The position numbers were made by a program, and so were the translations under genes. Positions 1-8,135 of a stretch of 64,000 nt of DNA are shown in pieces. The number at the start of each line of letters is the position of its first letter. Within the stretch, counting starts at the first letter, position 1. This DNA is from Actinotignum urinale DSM 15805 (lineage in GTDB: Bacteria; Actinomycetota; Actinomycetes; Actinomycetales; Actinomycetaceae). The notes below the pieces were generated by a model that saw nothing but the letters and a program-made list of their open reading frames with translations, ran no database searches and was not told where the DNA came from. Location: contig NZ_ATUY01000008.1 of assembly GCF_000420445.1 (NCBI RefSeq), positions 1-64,000 on the forward strand, written 5' to 3'.

Positions 1-1013
1 TCGTGCTTGGAGTCCACCTGCAACACCGCCTCATCCTGGCCGAGGTATTCCGGGGTGCGCAGCAGCTCAGCAACCTGGGTGGCATGCTCAACATCGGAAC
101 ACACGACGAAAGCGACCGCGTTCACATGATCGCGGTTCTGGGAAGCCGCGTAGGAATCATAGTAGGCCTGCTTGAGCGCACGTAGCTGCAGCGCGTCACG
201 CAACTGCTGCTCCTCAGAGGCTTCATCGGTCCCATATCCAGCCTTGCGGAACGCCAACACTGGGGCTTTGACATACTTGTCCTGGATCGCCCGGTAGAGC
301 GGATACTCGAAGATCACATGATCGGTCTTTTTATTCACCGAAGCCGTCAAACCAATCGCCACTGCTGGATCAAGTTCCTTCAACGCTGCATTAAACGCCA
401 CCGCACTCGCCCCGTAGAGGTGAGATTCGTCGGCGATCACCACCAGATCATCAAGGTTCTTTAGGTAGTCGAAAAGCACGCCGGCGTTTTCATCAAACCG
501 CCGCGGTTTACGGCGCATCGCATCCTGCGTAGCACCGCGGGTATCCCCCTCGGCTTCCTTCGGCGCGATGAGCTGCTGGATATTGAAGATAAACGCCAAC
601 ATCGGGGTTTCCCGCCCAAACGAAAGCCGAGCCGGGCCGTTCTGCCGGGCAATCCACGCCGAATAGTCCTGCGGGGTGACCACCTCGGGCGGCACAACCG
701 ATCCCGTGATGTAGCGGGGCGCCCCTGGCGTGAAATTCTGCACCGTCTTGGCCTGCACCGTCTTGCCCGGGGTGACAATCACGACGTTACCAACTCCTTG
801 GCGGCGCAGATATTCCACAAACGCCGCCATCAAATACGTCTTGCCCACACCCGTAGCAAGGTTCAACACCTGCATCACCGATGGGTCATAATCCCCATCA
901 AGGGTGAAGATAAGCTTTCGTAGCGCTTCCTTGTTAGGAGCACGCAGATCGAACTCGGCACTAATCGACTCCAACATGTCCGAATCAAAACTAATATTCA
1001 GCCGCTTAGCCAT
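1..1013 (-). CDS. Type III restriction enzyme Res (helicase/nuclease) subunit, 5' part only
   Basis: The reading frame starts with ATG at 1013 and runs off the left edge, so only about 337 N-terminal residues are visible. They contain a Walker A motif ATGVGKT near residues 53-59 and a DEAH-like box IADESH near residue 195, followed by the next helicase segments (GLTAS). This is the SF2 translocase core of Res subunits, which translocate on or switch along DNA and cut when paired with Mod. The start ATG shares one base with the TGA of mod (TGATG), so the two are translationally coupled. The nuclease domain expected at the C-terminus lies outside the window. The stretch looks more GC-rich than the housekeeping genes, which fits transfer, but I did not measure it. 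Confidence 0.85.
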   Translation of the reverse strand, partial: MAKRLNISFDSDMLESISAEFDLRAPNKEALRKLIFTLDGDYDPSVMQVLNLATGVGKTYLMAAFVEYLRRQGVGNVVIVTPGKTVQAKTVQNFTPGAPRYITGSVVPPEVVTPQDYSAWIARQNGPARLSFGRETPMLAFIFNIQQLIAPKEAEGDTRGATQDAMRRKPRRFDENAGVLFDYLKNLDDLVVIADESHLYGASAVAFNAALKELDPAVAIGLTASVNKKTDHVIFEYPLYRAIQDKYVKAPVLAFRKAGYGTDEASEEQQLRDALQLRALKQAYYDSYAASQNRDHVNAVAFVVCSDVEHATQVAELLRTPEYLGQDEAVLQVDSKH

Positions 1014-2848
1014 CACAGCTCACCACCCTCGCTATAACGGAACACATCATCGGGCAACGCAACCACCCGCGCCCCCTTCACCAGTTTGCGCAAATGCTGA
1101 CGCACCCCATCCATCACCGAGGTAGCTGCCAACACGATCGTCTCCCCGGGCTGGATCTGGGAGGCAAGCCAATCAACAATCTCGATCGTGGCCACGCCTT
1201 CTACCACCTTCAACAAGGCGTTACCGCGCCTGGCGTCAAAAATATAGTCATCATCCGTGTGCAGCAGCGTGAAGCCGAGGTTGGCGGCCACCGACCGGGT
1301 CAAGGTCTCACCGGTCGCGGCCGCCGTTAACATCACCCGATCTAGTGCGGGGTCGTAGTCGAAACACGCAGGCGAGAGGTGCGCCACCTGGAAGCCGCCG
1401 CCACCACGCCAGTTGACCACTTCCTTCGTGCGCTTCGTCTTTGAGGCAGCCTTCAGTGACTTTACCTCGACGCTCTTCTTCAATTCCGGATCGTCCTTAA
1501 TCAGCTTGTTGAGCACGCTCGTGAACTTCGCGGCATCCTCCGGCGAGACACCATCAGGCAGCCCATCTTCCGTCGCGTCAACCCGTTCACCCTTCGTCCG
1601 CGTAATTCCGCCCGGGTCTTGATCGCCCACGACCTTCTCCAAGCGCGGACGCGTGAACCTCGTGAACGTCGACTCCAACAACTCACACGTCACCCAACGC
1701 CGCCCCATCTTCTGCGCCACCGCAGCAGTCGTCCCAGAACCCGCAAACACATCCAGCACAATGTCACTTGGGTCAGTAGATGAGGCCATGATGAAGCTCA
1801 GCAATTCTTCTGGCTTTGGAGTATCGAAAAGCTCGGGGGTTGGCATTCCGGGAAATAGGATCTTGAGGTGATTCTTAGCTCCTCGAGTACTTCCAGTTTT
1901 TCCAACAGAATGCCACGAATCACTCGGTGGAAGACCTGCCTGTTCCCACAGGTAGGTCTTCCTCTTCAATGCCGTCTCATCGTCGTTGAAATAAACTTCT
2001 CCCGTAGCCATTTTGGAGGCCATCGTGGTTTGGTCCCAGCGCCAGCCATTTGTTGGCGGTTCCAAGAAACCGCCAGAGGGCTTTGCGATTGGATATTTTA
2101 GGGCAGGGCGGTCTTTGGGGTTCTGTACGTCGCGACCGTCATACCAAGGGCCTCTAGGGTCATTGTCTGGATTCCGATAATGTGATTGCTTCTCCGGATC
2201 AGGAAGGTGGCGAGGCCGCCATCCCGGATTTTTTCCGTAGACACATATTTGATTCTTGTCCTTGGAAAAGGATCCCGCATTGTTGCTCGAGCTATCTGAC
2301 GCAAGCCACGAGACATCAGCAACGAAACATTGCGGCCCGAACACCTCGTCCAGGAGAAGGCGCATTCTGTGGCTCTCCACGTCGTCAAGATGCACCCAGA
2401 TGGAGCCGTCGTCGGCGAGCAACTTCTTCATGTGCAGCAACCGGTCGCGCATCATGGTGAGCCAGATGGAGTGCTCTAGGTTGTCCTCGTAGGAGGCGAA
2501 TGTTTGCGCGGTGTTGAACGGTGGATCAATGTAGATCAGCTTCACCTGACCCACATATTTCTCGGCAAGCTCGGGCACGCGGGTGAGGGCTTCGAGGACA
2601 TCGCCCGATTCACCCAAGATCAGCAGGTTATCGTCTTGTGGCTCTAGGTCGGCGCGCTCAGAATATTCAAACTCGTCACTCTTGAAAGTTTGTTTGCCCT
2701 CAACATATTCGTCATAGATCAGGGTATGGGTTTCGCAGTAACGCGGGTCTGAGGGGTCAACCCACGTGTAGCCGTACTTACCGGTCTCGGTGGGAATGAG
2801 AGCCTTGTCCTTGTTGTACCAGGTGAGCTGCAAGCGTTGATTGGCCAT
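1013..2848 (-). CDS. Type III-like DNA adenine methyltransferase (Mod)
   Basis: A 611-residue site-specific DNA methyltransferase. The catalytic motif IV is IDPPFNT (DPPF at residues 108-111) and the AdoMet-binding motif DVFAGSGTTAA comes later, near residue 366. This order (catalytic before AdoMet motif) is that of beta-class N6-adenine methyltransferases, including type III Mod subunits. The middle region, about 150-350, would hold target recognition. It starts directly after the HTH regulator stop (TAG then ATG) and its TGA overlaps the res start by one base, giving a three-gene operon. The recognition sequence cannot be predicted from here. Beta-class solitary or type II enzymes look similar, but the adjacent Res subunit makes type III the best call. 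Confidence 0.88.
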   Translation of the reverse strand: MANQRLQLTWYNKDKALIPTETGKYGYTWVDPSDPRYCETHTLIYDEYVEGKQTFKSDEFEYSERADLEPQDDNLLILGESGDVLEALTRVPELAEKYVGQVKLIYIDPPFNTAQTFASYEDNLEHSIWLTMMRDRLLHMKKLLADDGSIWVHLDDVESHRMRLLLDEVFGPQCFVADVSWLASDSSSNNAGSFSKDKNQICVYGKNPGWRPRHLPDPEKQSHYRNPDNDPRGPWYDGRDVQNPKDRPALKYPIAKPSGGFLEPPTNGWRWDQTTMASKMATGEVYFNDDETALKRKTYLWEQAGLPPSDSWHSVGKTGSTRGAKNHLKILFPGMPTPELFDTPKPEELLSFIMASSTDPSDIVLDVFAGSGTTAAVAQKMGRRWVTCELLESTFTRFTRPRLEKVVGDQDPGGITRTKGERVDATEDGLPDGVSPEDAAKFTSVLNKLIKDDPELKKSVEVKSLKAASKTKRTKEVVNWRGGGGFQVAHLSPACFDYDPALDRVMLTAAATGETLTRSVAANLGFTLLHTDDDYIFDARRGNALLKVVEGVATIEIVDWLASQIQPGETIVLAATSVMDGVRQHLRKLVKGARVVALPDDVFRYSEGGEL

Positions 2849-3094
2849 CTAGTCGGTCTCTCCCTTCATATCATTGAGGACAATCTCGCAGCTGTCGGGT
2901 AGCGAGCAGTTCAGGTATTGGCAGATGCGAAGGAGCGAGTCAGTTGTGACGTTTTCACCTTTGTTGAGACGGGCGATCGAAGCTACTGAAACTCCTGCCT
3001 CTCGCTTGAGGTGTTCCTTGTTTCGTTGTTTGTCAATCAGGAGTTTCCACAGGTTGGTGTAGTCGAGTCTTATAGTCAGCGTAGGTGCGTTCAT
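2849..3094 (-). CDS. Small XRE-type helix-turn-helix regulator of the R-M operon
   Basis: An 81-residue protein with a helix-turn-helix (residues about 27-72): HLKREAGVSVASIARLNKGENVTTDSL style, ending with an acidic tail. This is the Cro/C1 (XRE) fold seen in small repressors and in controller (C) proteins of restriction-modification systems. Its TAG stop is followed at once by the mod ATG, so it is first in the operon. A 12-bp inverted repeat lies 37-92 bp upstream and is a plausible operator. I infer that it times or limits mod/res expression; the sequence does not show whether it activates or represses. Confidence 0.75.
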   Translation of the reverse strand: MNAPTLTIRLDYTNLWKLLIDKQRNKEHLKREAGVSVASIARLNKGENVTTDSLLRICQYLNCSLPDSCEIVLNDMKGETD

Positions 3095-3130
3095 GGCTTT
3101 TTCTGGCTCTTCCGGTTTTGACTTGTGTTG

Positions 3131-3186
3131 GGCTGTGCGGTACAGATTTAGGTTGTGAAAAAGAAATCTATTTATACCGCACAGCC
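3131..3186. promoter_or_regulatory. Nested inverted repeat in the R-M operon promoter region
   Basis: Perfect 12-bp arms GGCTGTGCGGTA (3131-3142) and TACCGCACAGCC (3175-3186) enclose a second inverted pair AGATTT (3144-3149) and AAATCT (3164-3169). On the minus strand the interval is AT-rich with TATAAAT next to one arm. It sits just upstream of the HTH-mod-res operon. Operator for the HTH protein is the favoured reading; a remnant of a mobile element end is an alternative. Confidence 0.45.
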
Positions 3187-3218
3187 TGATATTGATTTTA
3201 CCTCCTTTAGAACCTCAA

Positions 3219-3350
3219 AGTCTTTTGGGTTTGGACGAGTTAGGCCTGATGGGTTTATCCCACGCCAGGATACGTGATAGTGACAACCACATCACCCGAA
3301 GCCTGCTACACGTAGGAGGACTCACACAAACCCTACAAGCCAAAATGTGA
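3219..3350 (+). pseudogene. Possible C-terminal remnant of a degraded gene
   Basis: Within the 475-bp space between the HTH gene and ribY, an open stretch without a start codon reads LGLDELGLMGLSHARIRDS and then an amphipathic tail ending in TGA at 3348-3350. The composition (His/Arg-rich, Leu-rich) resembles the tail of a transposase or integrase, but I cannot name a family. No upstream in-frame extension is coding-like. It may be chance. Confidence 0.2.
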
Positions 3351-3433
3351 AGAGCCGTTAAAAGTGAGTTGAGGTTTGTCATTTCACCTGCTCTGGATTT
3401 TTCGGCCGTGAAATTTTGTCGGTTTGCGGAGCA

Positions 3434-3467
3434 GGTGGGGCGCCCGAACAATTACGAGCACCCCACC
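3434..3467. repeat. Inverted repeat, possible weak hairpin terminator
   Basis: Arms GGTGGGGCGC (3434-3443) and a nearly complementary arm (3458-3467, one mismatch) can form a GC-rich hairpin. There is no T-run on either side, so a role as terminator of the ribXY operon is uncertain. The rest of 3095-3569 shows no other gene. Confidence 0.35.
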
Positions 3468-3535
3468 ATGTAACAGCACACAAAATGTTGATTTTACGTC
3501 GCTTTACGTCGTTTTTTGAGTTAATTCGTCGTCGT

Positions 3536-3575
3536 TGCGCTACCTCGCGTTACTTTGCGCTACGTAGCGTTACTT
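3536..3575. repeat. 20-bp tandem duplication across the ribY stop codon
   Basis: Two adjacent 20-bp copies (3536-3555 and 3556-3575) differ at two positions. The second copy contains the TAA stop of ribY (3570-3572). One of several stop-straddling duplications in this window. Confidence 0.7.
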
Positions 3576-4580
3576 CCTCGGCGTTGTGAGGTCAACAAAT
3601 GCCTTGTCAGCCTCAACCGGTTTCTTCAGCAAATGCGCGGACATGAACTGTGCCATCGCATTCCATCGCTCTGTCTCCTGAGAACCGAAAGTGCGACTCC
3701 CGGCATATAATTCCAGCGTATTTTCAAGAATCGTGCGAGCATACTTCGCATTATCTGCTTCCTTTAAGGCGGGAACATATTCGGAGGCAATTTTTACGCT
3801 TTCCTCCGGATTCTTTTTCGCCCACTCCACGGCTTCCTTCAAAGCCTCAAGCATACGCACATAATATTCTTTATTTTTCTCAAGATTCGACGATAACGAT
3901 CCTAGTCCCACGCCAACAAGGGGAAGTTCCCCTTGGGGAAGATCAACGGTTCGCACTTTCACGCCCTGACGCTGGGCGGCAACTGCATCAGAATTGCGGA
4001 AGCCCACAATTCCGTCGACCTTATGTGACGCCAAAGCGGCGGCCTGGGTGTAGCCGATATATTGAACCTTCACCTTTGAACGGTCAATACCTTTCTGGTT
4101 CAGCATTGCTTCCATTGTGTAATGATTTTCCCCGTAAGGCTGGGGAACTCCGATGGTGTGCCCTTCGATGTCTTTCGTCGTCTTTATTGGAGAATCTTCT
4201 GGCACGAGGAGGGTGACCGGATATTTTTGGTACATTGTTGCCCAGTTGACAACATCTACCTTGTTGCTACGGGCTTCCATCATTTCGTCTCCGCCCGCGA
4301 AGAGGACATCTTCGGAACCGTTACTTAATGCCGAAATAATGCCTTCCTGTGCGCCGTGATGGCGTAGTTTCACCGTCAATTTATGTTTGGTGAAGAGGCC
4401 TTTCTTTTCGGCAACATAGAAGGGCGCGAATTGAATATCGGGCACGTAGGTGAGCCCAACAGTAATTTGGGGGGAAAGCCCGCCTGAACCTGGTTTTTCT
4501 GCCGTGGCTTTACCTGAAGAGGAGCAGCCTGCCACGGCAACCAGGGTCGCAAGTAAGACGCCAAAGAGACGTTTCATCAT
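3570..4580 (-). CDS. ribY: Riboflavin-type ABC transporter substrate-binding lipoprotein (RibY/NMT1 family)
   Basis: A 336-residue exported binding protein. The N-terminus MMKRLFGVLLATLVAVAGCSSSG is a lipoprotein signal with lipobox VAGC, so the mature protein is anchored on the outer face of the membrane. The body (TVGLTYVPDIQFAPFYVAEKKGLF, later HTIGVPQPYGENHY and GIVGFRNSDAVAA) is the NMT1/THI5-like fold that binds thiamine precursors, riboflavin or similar ligands. It follows the permease by 10 bp and both lie behind an FMN riboswitch, which points to riboflavin rather than a thiamine precursor. No ATPase gene is in the operon, so a shared ATPase must serve it, as proposed for other RibXY systems. 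Substrate is inferred from regulation, not from visible ligand residues. Confidence 0.75.
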   Translation of the reverse strand: MMKRLFGVLLATLVAVAGCSSSGKATAEKPGSGGLSPQITVGLTYVPDIQFAPFYVAEKKGLFTKHKLTVKLRHHGAQEGIISALSNGSEDVLFAGGDEMMEARSNKVDVVNWATMYQKYPVTLLVPEDSPIKTTKDIEGHTIGVPQPYGENHYTMEAMLNQKGIDRSKVKVQYIGYTQAAALASHKVDGIVGFRNSDAVAAQRQGVKVRTVDLPQGELPLVGVGLGSLSSNLEKNKEYYVRMLEALKEAVEWAKKNPEESVKIASEYVPALKEADNAKYARTILENTLELYAGSRTFGSQETERWNAMAQFMSAHLLKKPVEADKAFVDLTTPRK

Positions 4581-4590
4581 ATTTCTTTCT

Positions 4591-5370
4591 CTAGAACAAT
4601 ATTTTGTTAACTCGCGACTCTAGGGTTAGTAAGAGGAGGTACATCATAATCGCAGAAAATGCGGTGACGAAAACGATGGCGAACATGCCCGTCATGTCAC
4701 CGGCAGGTTGTGCGTGGGCAAGTTGGGTGCCGAGCCCGTCCCCTCCAATAATCATTTCCCCGACGATTGCGCCCGTAATAGACAGCGTGAAACCTGTGCG
4801 GATTCCGCCGAGAATTCCGGGCGAGGCAAGGGGAAGAATAATGGAGAAGAGGAGCCGGAGGCTACCTGCCCCGTCCAGGCGGGCCGCAGATATAACGTCG
4901 CGGTCTACCTGGGATATTGCCACCGTCGTACTCACAATAATGGGGAAAATAACCATAATGATGCACAGTACGACGATGGGAAGGAAACCGTACCCAATCC
5001 ACACAACAAGTAGGGGTGCTATCGCTACCGCTGGGACCGCTTGGGAGGCGGCCACTATCGGTTGAATTGCTTGTGCGAAACTTTTCCATCGTGCCATGGC
5101 GCATCCGAGCGGGATACCTAGTGCGGCTGCACAAAGGCTTGCAACCACAGCTTCCTGAAGGGTGAGGAGGGTCGCGTCCCAAAGGTATGCTGACCCGGTG
5201 TCCCCGCGGAAACCGGAAAGAATGCGGTGGAAAACGTCGGCGGGGTGCGGAAGATACACGGCTTGTACGTAACCGTATTCCGTAGCGGCATACCACAAGG
5301 CACCGATAGCAACAATAACCGCTAACGGTAGCGCGATTCGTTTCACCTGGTATGTTCGCGTTATAGCCAC
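4591..5370 (-). CDS. ribX: Riboflavin-type ABC transporter permease (RibX)
   Basis: A 259-residue integral membrane permease of the BPD/SsuC-ThiX type with about six hydrophobic segments and the cytoplasmic EAA-like loop (DVISAARLDGAGSLRLLFSIILP). The open frame extends upstream to 5577, but that stretch overlaps the FMN riboswitch. The real start is taken as GTG at 5370: it is preceded by GAGGAGG at a proper distance and removes a non-membrane N-terminal extension. It forms an operon with the binding lipoprotein 10 bp downstream. Expression is controlled by the riboswitch, whose expression platform can mask this Shine-Dalgarno sequence. Family knowledge: RibXY imports riboflavin; substrate here is inferred. 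Confidence 0.78.
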   Translation of the reverse strand: MAITRTYQVKRIALPLAVIVAIGALWYAATEYGYVQAVYLPHPADVFHRILSGFRGDTGSAYLWDATLLTLQEAVVASLCAAALGIPLGCAMARWKSFAQAIQPIVAASQAVPAVAIAPLLVVWIGYGFLPIVVLCIIMVIFPIIVSTTVAISQVDRDVISAARLDGAGSLRLLFSIILPLASPGILGGIRTGFTLSITGAIVGEMIIGGDGLGTQLAHAQPAGDMTGMFAIVFVTAFSAIMMYLLLLTLESRVNKILF

Positions 5371-5380
5371 GTAGCTTATT

Positions 5381-5414
5381 CCCTCCTCGTTTTCCGTTGG
5401 CACGATAGGAGGGG
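5381..5414 (-). promoter_or_regulatory. SD-sequestering hairpin (riboswitch expression platform)
   Basis: On the minus strand CCCTCCT (about 5407-5413) is complementary to AGGAGGG (5381-5387), the Shine-Dalgarno of ribX, with a 19-nt loop. A second hairpin with 8-bp arms TGCCACGT/ACGTGGCA lies upstream (5477-5504). No T-run follows, so translational rather than transcriptional control is the better model: FMN binding would favour the SD-masking helix. Confidence 0.6.
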
Positions 5415-5520
5415 TACGTTCATCGTGTGTTGCGTTGGGTAACACAAAGTTGTGACACCACATCACGACGATTGTATGCCACGTAGTGTGTGTGCAACGT
5501 GGCAACCACCTGACGGTGTT

Positions 5521-5634
5521 AGCTACCTCCCATCCGGACTTTAACCGTCGGTTAGGGAATTTCACCCTATCGGCCACATGTGTGGTTCGCGGACTATCAC
5601 CGCCGGTTCAGATTTTCACTGACCCTGGAGCACT
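5521..5634 (-). promoter_or_regulatory. FMN riboswitch (RFN element)
   Basis: The minus strand carries the conserved RFN blocks in order: AGGGTCAGTGAAAATCTGAAC, then CCGGCGGTGATAGTCCGCGA, a P-arm with GGCCGATAGGGTGAAATTCCC, and finally GACGGTTAAAGTCCGGATGG with GAGG. These are hallmark FMN-aptamer sequences, not the TPP type. The aptamer starts right at the predicted transcription start and precedes ribX by about 150 nt. It senses FMN and is expected to shut off ribXY when FMN is plentiful. Confidence 0.95.
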
Positions 5635-5641
5635 GTTTGTT

Positions 5642-5670
5642 ACTTTAGTGCGTATGTGTACGGTTTGCAA
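5642..5670 (-). promoter_or_regulatory. ribXY promoter
   Basis: Minus strand TTGCAA (5665-5670), 17-bp spacer, TAAAGT (5642-5647). The predicted start of transcription is near 5635, exactly at the beginning of the riboswitch aptamer, which supports the call. Confidence 0.6.
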
Positions 5671-5677
5671 TGTTTTC

Positions 5678-5880
5678 TTACACGAATATGTTGGTAAGCG
5701 TGACGTTAAGGTGTGCGAAGATGCACTGCACTACCGGCTTACACGCTCAAGGCGAGTAGCGCGCCATATCCTCCTGTACGAAAATGCACTTTACTACCGA
5801 AGTAAACGGATATGCTGGCAAACGCGACCGTAACCTGTACGAATATGCACTTCAACTACCGACGTACACGAATCTGTTGG
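5678..5880. repeat. About 62-bp imperfect tandem repeat, three copies plus a partial
   Basis: Units begin with TTACACG/TAAACG/TACACG at 5678, 5739, 5803 and 5865 and each carries a GTACGAAnATGCACTnnACTACCG-like core near its end. Copies differ by many substitutions. It fills the space between the ribXY promoter and rpe. No ORF or RNA family is recognised; it could hold protein-binding sites or be an old duplication. Confidence 0.7.
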
Positions 5881-5891
5881 TGTATGTAGTT

Positions 5892-6578
5892 TTAGTGCTT
5901 GTGTGCGCGGTTCGCGAGGGAACGCAGAGTTTCGATTTCCGTGAAGGCATCTTCTGCTTTGTAAACAGCGGAGCCTGCTACGAAGTTGTTTGCGCCTGCT
6001 TCGGCTGCGCGTTCAATGGTGTCTCTGCTGATTCCGCCATCTACTTGGATCCACACATCTAAGCCGGCTGCTTCGATGGCTTTACGGGTTCGTGTAATTT
6101 TCGGCATCATGGTGTCGATGAAGGATTGACCACCGAATCCGGGTTCGACCGTCATGATAAGGATCATGTCGAATTCGTTAAGAATATCGATATAGGGTTC
6201 GATTCCTGTGGCGGGTTTGAGGGCTAGTCCGGCGCGTGTGCCTTTTTTGCGAAGTTCTCGTGCGAGGCGTAGGGGGGCTGCGCATGCTTCTGCGTGGAAG
6301 GTTACGGATCGTGCTCCGGCTTCTGCATAGACAGGTGCCCAAGTATCTGGGTTTTCAATCATAAGATGCGCATCGATGGGCAGTTGTGAATATTTCACTG
6401 CCGATTCAAAAATGGGCATCCCTAAGGCAAGGTTGGGCACGAAATGGTTATCCATAATATCAACATGCACATAGTCCGCGTTGGATATTTTGTCGAGCTC
6501 TGAAGCAAGATGTCCAAAATCGCAGTTGAGGATGGATGGAGAGATGAGGGTTGGTGGTGTTGGCGAGGTTGTCATCAT
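5892..6578 (-). CDS. rpe: Ribulose-phosphate 3-epimerase
   Basis: A 228-residue TIM-barrel enzyme that interconverts ribulose 5-phosphate and xylulose 5-phosphate in the pentose phosphate pathway. Diagnostic segments: [12 protein letters not shown] near the N-terminus, [13 protein letters not shown] (metal ligands), [23 protein letters not shown] and VDGGIS near the C-terminus. The start overlaps the rsmB stop (ATGA); the second ATG (6575) has slightly better spacing from AAAGGA. In many actinobacteria the riboflavin genes follow rpe; here the FMN-controlled transporter follows instead. Confidence 0.96.
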   Translation of the reverse strand: MMTTSPTPPTLISPSILNCDFGHLASELDKISNADYVHVDIMDNHFVPNLALGMPIFESAVKYSQLPIDAHLMIENPDTWAPVYAEAGARSVTFHAEACAAPLRLARELRKKGTRAGLALKPATGIEPYIDILNEFDMILIMTVEPGFGGQSFIDTMMPKITRTRKAIEAAGLDVWIQVDGGISRDTIERAAEAGANNFVAGSAVYKAEDAFTEIETLRSLANRAHKH

Positions 6579-7984
6579 TGATCCTTTCGAATGAGTGCCA
6601 TAAACATTGCATCACTATGGTGAAGATCTGGCCATAGTTGAATATGTGGTCCGTCCCCAAGGGGCTTAAGTGCAAGTTGTTGGGCGTGGGGAACGAGGTT
6701 TTCTTCACGTGCGGCCGGAGTATTTGCGAGGAATTCGTCAATTATTGTGCGGGTTTCTGCAACTACCGGTGTGCACGTTGTGTACAGGAGCGCTCCGCCT
6801 GGGCGTAGCGCTTTAAATGCGGATGCAAGAAGTTCTCTCTGCAATCTTGTTAAGTCTGTAATATCGGAGGGTTGTTTGCGCCAGCGGGATTCTGGGCGAC
6901 GCCGAAGGGAACCTAAACCACTGCAGGGGGCATCGACAAGGATTCGATCGAAATAATCGGGTTGTTCCTCCCCGATGGTGCGTCCATCTCCTTGACGTAA
7001 CATGACACGCTCTGCCCACGGTGCGACGGCGTTTTCTACAAGGTCAAGGCGGTGTGGTTGAGGTTCGTTCGCGAAAATTTCAACACCTTCTGGGGCTGTG
7101 GAGGCAATCGTCGCAGTTTTTCCTCCCGGTCCTGCGCAAACGTCGAGCCATTGTGTGTCTTTTCCTTCGACGGGAATGGCGACGAATATGTCGCTAATTA
7201 ACTGGGATCCTTCATCTTGCACGCCAGCACTGCCGTCTTGGATAGGCCATAGGCGATGTGGATCTCCTGATTCGAGGAGGACTGCTGAAGGAACGAGGTA
7301 GGGATCTTCCCACCCCATTTTTGCTCGTGTGATTCTTTCGCGTAGATCTTCGGGTGATATTCCTCTGCAGACGAGTGCAACTTTCGCAGCATCATTATTT
7401 GCGTTGAGCACTGCTTCTAGATCTTCTTCACGTCCGTCGAGCAGGAGTGCGCGTTCAAATTCTTCCACTATCCAACGTGGCTGTGAGTACCAGACGGATA
7501 GGAATTGAGTTCGTGATGCTGTACTTTGTTCAAGAATTGTTTTCCATTCGCTTGTGCGTTCATTAATGCGTCGCAAAATAGCGTTGACGAAACCTGCAGC
7601 GCCTTGCCCTAGTTCATTGCGCGCTATAGCAACGGTTTCGTTAATGGCAGCATGGGGTGGCGTTTTAAAATCTAAAAGCTGGTGGCAGCCTAGGCGAAGA
7701 AGCTGGAGGACATCGGAGTCAATGGCTTCAAAAGGACGATCATGAGAACTTCTGCTAATGATCGCATCCCACCGACCTCGTAATCTTAAGGTTCCGTAGG
7801 TTAAATTCGTGGCGAATGCTGCGTCCTGTTTATTTAAATATGCACGGCGTATGTGGTGCGGAAGAATAAGGTTTGCGTATGCGTCATCCTCCTCGACAGC
7901 ACGTAACACGTTAAAAGCAACAAGCCTTGCCTTGCTACTGCGTTGTTTGCGTGGTACCCAACCTTCTGGGCGACGGTTTTTCAT
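6575..7984 (-). CDS. rsmB: 16S rRNA (cytosine-967-C5)-methyltransferase
   Basis: About 469 residues. The N-terminal third ([21 protein letters not shown]) is the NusB-like RNA-binding domain; the C-terminal part is the Rossmann methyltransferase with [15 protein letters not shown] (AdoMet binding), [15 protein letters not shown] with one catalytic Cys near residue 354, and the second Cys in LLYTTCTP near residue 403. The open frame has an upstream ATG at 7990, but ATG at 7984 is better spaced from GAGGA. It methylates C967 of 16S rRNA. Co-transcribed with rpe through a stop/start overlap. Confidence 0.95.
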   Translation of the reverse strand: MKNRRPEGWVPRKQRSSKARLVAFNVLRAVEEDDAYANLILPHHIRRAYLNKQDAAFATNLTYGTLRLRGRWDAIISRSSHDRPFEAIDSDVLQLLRLGCHQLLDFKTPPHAAINETVAIARNELGQGAAGFVNAILRRINERTSEWKTILEQSTASRTQFLSVWYSQPRWIVEEFERALLLDGREEDLEAVLNANNDAAKVALVCRGISPEDLRERITRAKMGWEDPYLVPSAVLLESGDPHRLWPIQDGSAGVQDEGSQLISDIFVAIPVEGKDTQWLDVCAGPGGKTATIASTAPEGVEIFANEPQPHRLDLVENAVAPWAERVMLRQGDGRTIGEEQPDYFDRILVDAPCSGLGSLRRRPESRWRKQPSDITDLTRLQRELLASAFKALRPGGALLYTTCTPVVAETRTIIDEFLANTPAAREENLVPHAQQLALKPLGDGPHIQLWPDLHHSDAMFMALIRKDQ

Positions 7985-8135
7985 ACACATATCCTCATCT
8001 GTTTATCTGCAATGTAGCTATTTTACATGCTTGGACTTTTGCTTTTATCTTCAGCACCTCGTTTACTGAAAATCAGGCTTTGAAATGTTAGGAATACTGG
8101 GAATCTTGCTTAGGTAGCTTACTCGACAGTTTCGC

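Noticed and set aside
5521-5634. TPP riboswitch for an HMP/thiamine transporter
   Set aside because: The binding protein is NMT1-like, which suggests thiamine, but the leader has RFN signatures (GGCGGT..AGTCCGCGA, GACGGTTAAAGTCCGGATGG), not the thi-box.
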